64,000 nt of DNA from NCBI GenBank assembly GCA_009917695.1, contig JAACJG010000002.1, positions 1 through 64,000 on the forward strand, in the 5' to 3' direction. Positions 58,984 to 64,000 of this stretch are shown piece by piece. Below the pieces are notes generated by a model. That model did no database searches. It saw only the letters and a program-made list of their open reading frames with translations, and had not been told where the DNA came from. The translations under genes were made by a program, and so were the position numbers. Numbering within the stretch: the stretch's first letter is position 1; each line of letters begins with the position of its first letter. Source of the DNA: Candidatus Rifleibacterium amylolyticum (GTDB lineage: Bacteria > Muiribacteriota > Ozemobacteria > Ozemobacterales > Ozemobacteraceae).

Positions 58984-60147
58984 TTAGAATGACGGACTGC
59001 TCGGCACGTTGATCAGCGACTCTTCGATGCGTCGCGAAACACTGAGATCGTCTGACGGGCAATTCTTGTACATGGGAAGCGTGTTAGCCAGATTCCAGGC
59101 CGGGCGCACCATTATACCGTCGTCATTGAGCGCGTCAAGAAGATGGTTACGCTGTTCTCGCGAAACCTGCTTGAGCATGATGGCGTTGAGCCAGTAATTG
59201 CTTTTTACTCCAGCCATCTCATTGAAGAATGTGATATCCTCGACCTTGGAAAACTCCCTGCTGTAGCGGCTCGCCAGCAGGCGCTTCTTGGTCAGAATCT
59301 CACTGAGCTGTTCGAGCTGAGCACAACCCAGCGCTGCGTTTACATTAGGCATTCGGTAATTGTAGGCAACACAGTCATGGTAATATTCCCACTGGTGACT
59401 GACCTTGCCGGTCGTCGTCAGATGCCGCGCGCGCTCAGCCAGCTGGTCGTCATTGGTCAGAATGGCGCCACCGCCGCCGGTCGTAAGAATCTTGTTACCG
59501 TTAAAACTAAGTGCTGACAGCAGACCATGATGGCCGACATGGCGTTTGCCATACTCTGAGCCGATAGCCTCTGCCGCGTCTTCGATCAACGCGATGCCGA
59601 ACTCATCACAGACTTCCTTGAGCTCATCGAGATGCGAAGGGTGCCCGAAGGTATGCATGACCAGCAAAGCCCTTATGCGCCTGCCGGTTTGCCGGTTAAA
59701 CAAGCCGTCAGCCTTTGCTTCACCGATTTTCTTAAGATACTCACGCAGCCGATCCGGGCAGACACCGAGACTCACCGGCGAAACATCGACAAAATGCGGA
59801 ATCGCACCGCAATAGGAAATGGCATTGGGCGCGGCAACAAAGGTCAGAGCCTGCGACAAAACTTCTTCATCACGCTGAACACCAGCCAGAATAAGGCAGA
59901 TATGCAGCGCGGCCGTGCCATTGACTGTGGCGATACTATGTTTGACGCCAGTAACCCGGCTTAACAGCTGTTCAAAAAGGTTGACAAACTTACCCACTGT
60001 CGAAACCCAGTTGGTGTCTATACAATCAACGACATACTGTCGCTCGTTTCCGTTGAAAAAAGGTTCATGCAGCACTATCGGCCCATGCTCGATACCGGAA
60101 GCCTTGCGAATTATATTTTCGATCTGCGATACAAGTCTGTCAGCCAT
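58984..60147 (-). CDS. LegC-family aminotransferase, second copy
   Basis: A 387-residue paralogue of legC at 27.5 kb: VLHEPFFNGNERQYVVDCID, VNGTAALHICLILAGV, VMHTFGHPSHLDEL, ALIEDAAEAIGSEYG and the PLP lysine in LSFNGNKILTTGGGG. The codon use is GC-rich, unlike the AT-rich legC, so it is native or differently acquired. There is no legB beside it. ATG 60147 with GGGGGT five bases upstream is preferred over the frame starting 60159. It may take over the 4-amino step for another sugar. Confidence 0.85.
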   Translation of the reverse strand: MADRLVSQIENIIRKASGIEHGPIVLHEPFFNGNERQYVVDCIDTNWVSTVGKFVNLFEQLLSRVTGVKHSIATVNGTAALHICLILAGVQRDEEVLSQALTFVAAPNAISYCGAIPHFVDVSPVSLGVCPDRLREYLKKIGEAKADGLFNRQTGRRIRALLVMHTFGHPSHLDELKEVCDEFGIALIEDAAEAIGSEYGKRHVGHHGLLSALSFNGNKILTTGGGGAILTNDDQLAERARHLTTTGKVSHQWEYYHDCVAYNYRMPNVNAALGCAQLEQLSEILTKKRLLASRYSREFSKVEDITFFNEMAGVKSNYWLNAIMLKQVSREQRNHLLDALNDDGIMVRPAWNLANTLPMYKNCPSDDLSVSRRIEESLINVPSSPSF

Positions 60148-60309
60148 AATTACCCCCAATCACCCTACCCTATCGGCAACGCCCGCCCATTTGTTAACCA
60201 TAGCCAGAACCGCGATCAACAGCCACAATCCCGCACACAACAATACGGCTTTCAATATGAGTCCGAATGAGTTAGAATTTGCTGCAATATCAAACAACGG
60301 AAAAAACCA

Positions 60310-61869
60310 ATGCACATTCTCTGCGGCGGCAAATGGCGCGACCATTATCTCGACTATCACCTGACTGCAGGCTCTCTGCGCATCGAAACCGTGGCCTGGC
60401 TCAACCTCGCCGAAGCGAAAGGCGTCTACTTTGAGCGCAAATTCAACCTGCGCATGCTCGGCGAATATATTCGCGAACTCGGCTGGCGCTCGGTCTACCT
60501 GAAAGCCCGCTCGCGTCTTGCCGAGAAAGGTCGCAACCAGAAATTCTACTCCATCGGCATCGGCCGCGTCCTGCAAACACGTGACGTCAGCGATTTTGCC
60601 GGCGACGACTACGTCGTCTTCGTCGCTCCGCTGCACCCGGCCGCCTGCGAACGCATTGTGCTGCCCCCCCTGCTGGTGCGACGCATAGACGAGACCCTCT
60701 ATCTGCAATACGCCCACATCGACGGCGTTCAGCATTATTCGCAGACTGACTCAGAATCTGAACTGATCCTGCCTGAACTCGCCGGCTGGCACCCGGAATC
60801 AGGATTCATACCAGATGCCAGTCGCCTGGCCAATTGCCTTGCCGGTGCGGAAAAACACTGGCGCCACCTTGCGCTCAAGCCGACCCTGTTGCGCTGCACG
60901 CCGCGCAGCAGCGTCAGAGAGACCGACCGCGAACCGGTGCAGGCTGCTCCCGGCAATATTCCCGCCGCCCTCTACGGCCTCGGAAACTACGCCAAATCAC
61001 AGCTTCTGCCCAACCTCGACGCGCGCGTGCAGGTCTGCGAAATTCACGAAATCGACCCGACCCAGATCGGCAACCCGGCTGATTATCAGGCCCGCATGCT
61101 TACCAGCAGCGAATTCTCGCCCGACAACGCCTGTAAAGTCTTTTTCGCCGCCGGTTACCACCACACACATGCCGACATCGCAGCCGGCGCCATCGAGTCT
61201 GGCGGTATCGCCGTCGTCGAAAAACCTGTGGTCACCGACGAAAAGCAACTTAAACGCCTGCTCGAACTTGACCAGCGCTTCCCGGGACGTCTCTTCAGCT
61301 GCTATCACATGCGCCACAATCCGCTTTTTGCCGAAGCACGCCGCGACCTCGATGTCGCGACCGGCGAGCCGATTCATATCACCAGCGACGTCTACGAAGT
61401 CACGCTGCCGCCGCACCACTGGTATAACTGGCCAGCAGCCCGCAGCCACCTCGTCTCGAACGGCTGCCACTGGCTCGACCACTTTCTCTTCATGAACGAC
61501 TACGCAAAACCGGTCAAATACCGGGCCGACCGCGCCGCCAACGGCGACAGCATCGCCCAGGTCGAACTCGCCAATGGCGCCTGCCTGTGTCTGCATCTCA
61601 CCCACCTGGGCAGTCCACGCATCGGCGTCCAGGATCACGTCGTCATGCGTGCCGGAAACCGCACCGTCAGTGTCACCAACGGCTCGATCTACAAGTTCGA
61701 AGACGATCTCTGCCTGCGCAAAAGCTTTACCGGTAACCGCATGAACGCCTACCGCGAAATGTACCGCAACATCTCGGCCGCCATAGTAGCGGGCCAGCCC
61801 GGCGACAGCCATGCCGCCCTGCAGCACACCAACGAACTGATCCTCGCCCTCGACAAAATGCTCGGTTAA
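60310..61869 (+). CDS. Gfo/Idh/MocA-family oxidoreductase with an extra N-terminal domain
   Basis: A 519-residue protein. Residues about 1-200 (FERKFNLRMLGEYIRELGW, KFYSIGIGRVLQTRD, DDYVVFVAPLHPAACERIV) are an uncharacterised domain. From about 212 a Gfo/Idh/MocA fold follows (ALYGLGNYAKSQLLPNL, KVFFAAGYHHTHADIAAGAI, AVVEKPVVTDE and NGCHWLDHFLFMNDY). The substrate is unknown, although a role in sugar oxidation is likely by context with LegC copy 2. It is convergent with nothing and ends 800 bp before ygfK. Confidence 0.78.
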   Translation: MHILCGGKWRDHYLDYHLTAGSLRIETVAWLNLAEAKGVYFERKFNLRMLGEYIRELGWRSVYLKARSRLAEKGRNQKFYSIGIGRVLQTRDVSDFAGDDYVVFVAPLHPAACERIVLPPLLVRRIDETLYLQYAHIDGVQHYSQTDSESELILPELAGWHPESGFIPDASRLANCLAGAEKHWRHLALKPTLLRCTPRSSVRETDREPVQAAPGNIPAALYGLGNYAKSQLLPNLDARVQVCEIHEIDPTQIGNPADYQARMLTSSEFSPDNACKVFFAAGYHHTHADIAAGAIESGGIAVVEKPVVTDEKQLKRLLELDQRFPGRLFSCYHMRHNPLFAEARRDLDVATGEPIHITSDVYEVTLPPHHWYNWPAARSHLVSNGCHWLDHFLFMNDYAKPVKYRADRAANGDSIAQVELANGACLCLHLTHLGSPRIGVQDHVVMRAGNRTVSVTNGSIYKFEDDLCLRKSFTGNRMNAYREMYRNISAAIVAGQPGDSHAALQHTNELILALDKMLG

Positions 61870-62602
61870 ACTTAAGAGCCTCGCACAAAGCCACAGCGGC
61901 ACAAAGAGAACAAAAAACAGAAAGAAAGAGCATCTACCGATTACGCTGATTACACCGATTTTTCTTCTGATTTTGTTCTTCAGGCCTCTTACCGCAACGC
62001 CTTCTAGCCTGCGCGCAATATTAATCTCAAACTTTCTCAAAGCACCAGTTACCGATCCTGGCTCAAATCTGCTTACAGCACGGCCCGAAAAAATCTGCGG
62101 CAATCGGCGAAATCACCGGATTTTCTTAATCAAAAGCTCTCTTAACAGCACCAGCTTAGCGATCTCGTCTCAAATCAACTTACAGCAAAGCCTGAAATTC
62201 TTCGCTGTGTACTCGTGTGAGTATTCGATTACGATTACGATTACGAGCACGATTACGAGCACGATTACGAGCACGATTACGAGCACGAGCACGAGCACGA
62301 ACCAGATTCTCTATCGCTGTCGCTATCGGGTCTCGGGATCGGGATCGACTTCTTTTCTTTATTCATATCTCTGCGTCTTTGTGTCTTTGTGCGAGTATCT
62401 TCCCCCGTTTCCTCTCTGCTGCTCTCTTCAAAATCTGCGACAATCTGTGAAATCGGCGGATAACTCTCTTCTGACCTGAAAGCTGCAATTCTTGTTCTTA
62501 TAGACCCTGTCGATAACTGCGCAAAAATCTTCTCTGCGGCTTTGCGTCTTTGTGCGAGTATCTTCTCGCGAACGGCGGATAAATATTCTAATTTCAATAA
62601 AA
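61870..62602. repeat. 800-bp gap filled with dispersed repeats
   Basis: No gene is seen. Contents in order: 'gcctcgcacaaagccac' run (61877), 'ccgattacgctgattacacc' (about 61937), two inverted family F copies (62041-62100 and 62147-62205), a long GATTAC/GAGCAC hexamer tract (62226-62300), 'gctgtcgctatcgggtctcg' (62317), 'tctgtgaaatcggcgg' (62444) and 'ttgcgtctttgtgcgag' (62540). The hexamer tract gives an open frame of Arg-Leu/Arg-Ala repeats that is an artefact. Confidence 0.75.
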
Positions 62603-62632
62603 TTGCAGCGGTTTTGCTGATTGTGATAGAAT
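62603..62632 (+). promoter_or_regulatory. Promoter upstream of the ygfK-like gene
   Basis: TTGCAG (62603-62608) and TAGAAT (62627-62632) are 18 bp apart. The start codon with GGAAAGGAGA (62661-62670) follows at 62676. Confidence 0.45.
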
Positions 62633-62675
62633 CGCCAGAAAGAAATTTGCCTCCCCCATAGGAAAGGAGACTATC

Positions 62676-64000
62676 ATGTCTAAAGAATTCAGCCGCATCT
62701 CGATCGAGCACCTGTGCTCCTGGATCCTCAAAGAATACGACGAGACCCAGCAGATTTTCGGCATCCATAAAGACCTCTTCTTTACCCCGCGCGCCAACGA
62801 CCCATTCACCATGAATCGCTACGGCCAGTTCATGGAAACTCCGATCGGCGTCGCAGCCGGCCCGCACACCCAGATGGCACAGAACCTTATCGCCGCCTGG
62901 CTTTGCGGCTCGCGCTACCTCGAACTCAAAACCGTGCAGACGCTCGACGAACTCAACGTCAGCAAACCCTGCATCGACATTCAGGATGAAGGCTACAACT
63001 GCGAATGGTCGCAGGAACTGCGACTCGACGACAGTTTTGACGAATACCTCAACGCCTGGATCATGCTTCACCTGCTGCGCCACAAGTTCGGCTGGAGCAA
63101 CGAGCGTGGTCGCGGCTTCATCTTCAACATGAGCGTCGGCTATAACCTTGAAGGAATCTTAAAATCGAATGTACAGACATTCCTTGAGCGCATGAACGAC
63201 AGCAGTGCCCAGCTCAAGGAAAAGCTGCAGTCGATCCGCAAGATTTACCCGAAAATCGACGAAATCGATATTCCGGCACAGCTTTCCGACAACATCACAT
63301 TGTCGACCATGCACGGCTGCCCGCCCGACGAAATCGAAAAAATCGCGATGTATCTGGTCAAGGAACGCGGCTACCACACTACCATCAAGATGAACCCGAC
63401 TCTGCTCGGGCCCGATCAGCTGCGCCACATCCTCAACGACCGCCTCGGCTTCGAAACCAATGTTCCTGACGAAGCCTTCGGCCACGACCTCAAATACGCA
63501 GACGGTGTGCAGATCATCAAAAACATGCGCGCCGCCGCCGCCGAAAAAGGCGTAAAATTCGGCCTCAAGCTGACCAATACGCTCGAAAGCGTCAACCACA
63601 AAACGATTTTCCCGCCAAACGAAAAAATGATGTACATGAGCGGCCGCGCCCTGCACCCGATCAGCATCAACGTCGCTGCCAAGCTGCAGAACGAATTCGA
63701 CGGCATGCTCGACATCAGTTTCAGCGCCGGCGCCGACTGTTTCAACCTGCCCAAGATTATCGCTGCCGGCATCAAACCGATCACCGTCTGCTCCGACGTG
63801 CTCAAGCCGGGCGGCTACGGACGCCAGCTCCAGTATCTGCAGGAGCTCGACAAGGCAATGAAGGCCGAAAATGCCGGCAACATCGACGAATTTATCCTGA
63901 ATTTCGCTGGCTGCAGCTGTAAAAAAACGCACAAAGCCGCGCTCATCAACCTGCGCCGCTATGCCGGTGCCGCCATCAACAACCCCGCCTATCGCAAAGA
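62676..64000 (+). CDS. ygfK: YgfK-like oxidoreductase (putative selenate reductase subunit), truncated by window end
   Basis: The frame is open from ATG 62676 to the last base (about 441 codons). It starts MSKEFSRISIEHLCSWILKE and includes PIGVAAGPHTQMAQN (FMN-type dihydroorotate-dehydrogenase-like barrel), SRYLELKTVQTLDELNVSKP, LSTMHGCPPDEIEKI and MNPTLLGPDQLR. ALHPISINVAAKLQNEF and FSAGADCFN follow. YgfK proteins of about 1000 residues couple this barrel to a glutamate-synthase-like NAD(P)H/FAD part and Fe-S clusters, none of which is reached here. It is probably involved in purine/selenium-linked redox metabolism. GGAAAGGAGA is a strong ribosome site. Confidence 0.85.
   Translation, partial: MSKEFSRISIEHLCSWILKEYDETQQIFGIHKDLFFTPRANDPFTMNRYGQFMETPIGVAAGPHTQMAQNLIAAWLCGSRYLELKTVQTLDELNVSKPCIDIQDEGYNCEWSQELRLDDSFDEYLNAWIMLHLLRHKFGWSNERGRGFIFNMSVGYNLEGILKSNVQTFLERMNDSSAQLKEKLQSIRKIYPKIDEIDIPAQLSDNITLSTMHGCPPDEIEKIAMYLVKERGYHTTIKMNPTLLGPDQLRHILNDRLGFETNVPDEAFGHDLKYADGVQIIKNMRAAAAEKGVKFGLKLTNTLESVNHKTIFPPNEKMMYMSGRALHPISINVAAKLQNEFDGMLDISFSAGADCFNLPKIIAAGIKPITVCSDVLKPGGYGRQLQYLQELDKAMKAENAGNIDEFILNFAGCSCKKTHKAALINLRRYAGAAINNPAYRK

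Noticed and set aside
60997-62103. 368-residue minus-strand frame over the Gfo/Idh/MocA gene
   Set aside because: Antisense shadow of a clear gene; runs into repeats at its start.
62226-62300. Possible CRISPR array
   Set aside because: Units are 6-12 bp with no unique spacers and no cas genes nearby; it is a simple-sequence tract.
62217-62450. Open frame of Arg-Leu/Arg-Ala repeats
   Set aside because: It is the translation of the GATTAC/GAGCAC hexamer tract in a repeat-filled gap; no start signal or family resemblance.
62277-63932. Minus-strand frames opposite the ygfK-like gene
   Set aside because: The plus strand carries YgfK motifs and a strong ribosome site; the minus frames are shadows.

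Overview
The window looks like a chromosomal piece of a Gram-negative, probably uncultivated bacterium. It carries an O-antigen/exopolysaccharide locus (wzx- and wzy-like genes, an undecaprenyl-phosphate sugar transferase, nucleotide-sugar pathways), a lipobox lipoprotein, a GldA/F/G-like ABC system and the start of a ygfK-like gene. The phylum cannot be named from sequence alone; candidates such as Riflebacteria or a similar deep lineage are only a guess. By eye the flanking and housekeeping-like parts are GC-rich (about 46.5-64 kb). The sugar cluster at about 14-31 kb and the four-gene cassette at 3.7-7.4 kb are clearly more AT-rich, which suggests a mosaic built by transfer.

Layout. (1) 1-0.93 kb: the end of an Rpn-like nuclease gene and a PIN-domain toxin/partner pair. 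(2) 1.1-31.5 kb: about 30 kb of closely packed minus-strand genes, probably one long transcript that starts with a MarR-type EPS regulator (31.5 kb). It runs through a flippase, legionaminic/nonulosonic acid genes (legB, legC, neuD-CBS, two neuB-like genes, a cytidylyltransferase and a CBS-NTP transferase), glycosyltransferases, a GSCFA protein, a polymerase, a hisH-hisF-amidotransferase trio (acetamidino sugar), a bi-domain oxidoreductase, a WecB-like epimerase and a heparinase-like protein. It ends with a pglC-pglD-pglE-like bacillosamine set. A four-gene HNH-like/DUF262/AAA-ATPase/PLD-like cassette, probably defensive, sits inside this transcript. (3) 31.7-46.5 kb: a plus-strand UDP-sugar dehydrogenase (TviB/WecC type) followed by six decayed fragments of the same gene. 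Every interval between fragments carries an accessory module: IS110 and Rpn nuclease, MNT-HepT, a second Rpn copy broken by a four-helix-bundle gene, PIN/antitoxin, RelE/antitoxin, a GHKL-ATPase/AlbA_2/HEAT group, and HepT-MNT. Several of these toxin genes carry single-base frameshifts. (4) 46.6-50.7 kb: fcl, gmd and manC for GDP-fucose. (5) 50.8-55.9 kb: an ABC operon with a DUF4340-parvulin fusion. (6) 56.3-62 kb: a glycosyltransferase, a lipoprotein with a possible CHAP-like domain, a second LegC-type aminotransferase and a Gfo/Idh/MocA oxidoreductase. (7) 62.7 kb to the end: a YgfK-like oxidoreductase that runs off the window.

The window is unusually rich in dispersed repeats: palindromes around the CTGCGA..TCGCAG motif, GATTAC/GAGCAC hexamer tracts, a composite repeat of about 65 bp containing GTGCCGAGATCG, and others. 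Several have invaded reading frames without breaking them. The two most striking signals are the chain of dehydrogenase fragments alternating with toxin/nuclease modules, and the four-gene cassette in the polysaccharide operon.
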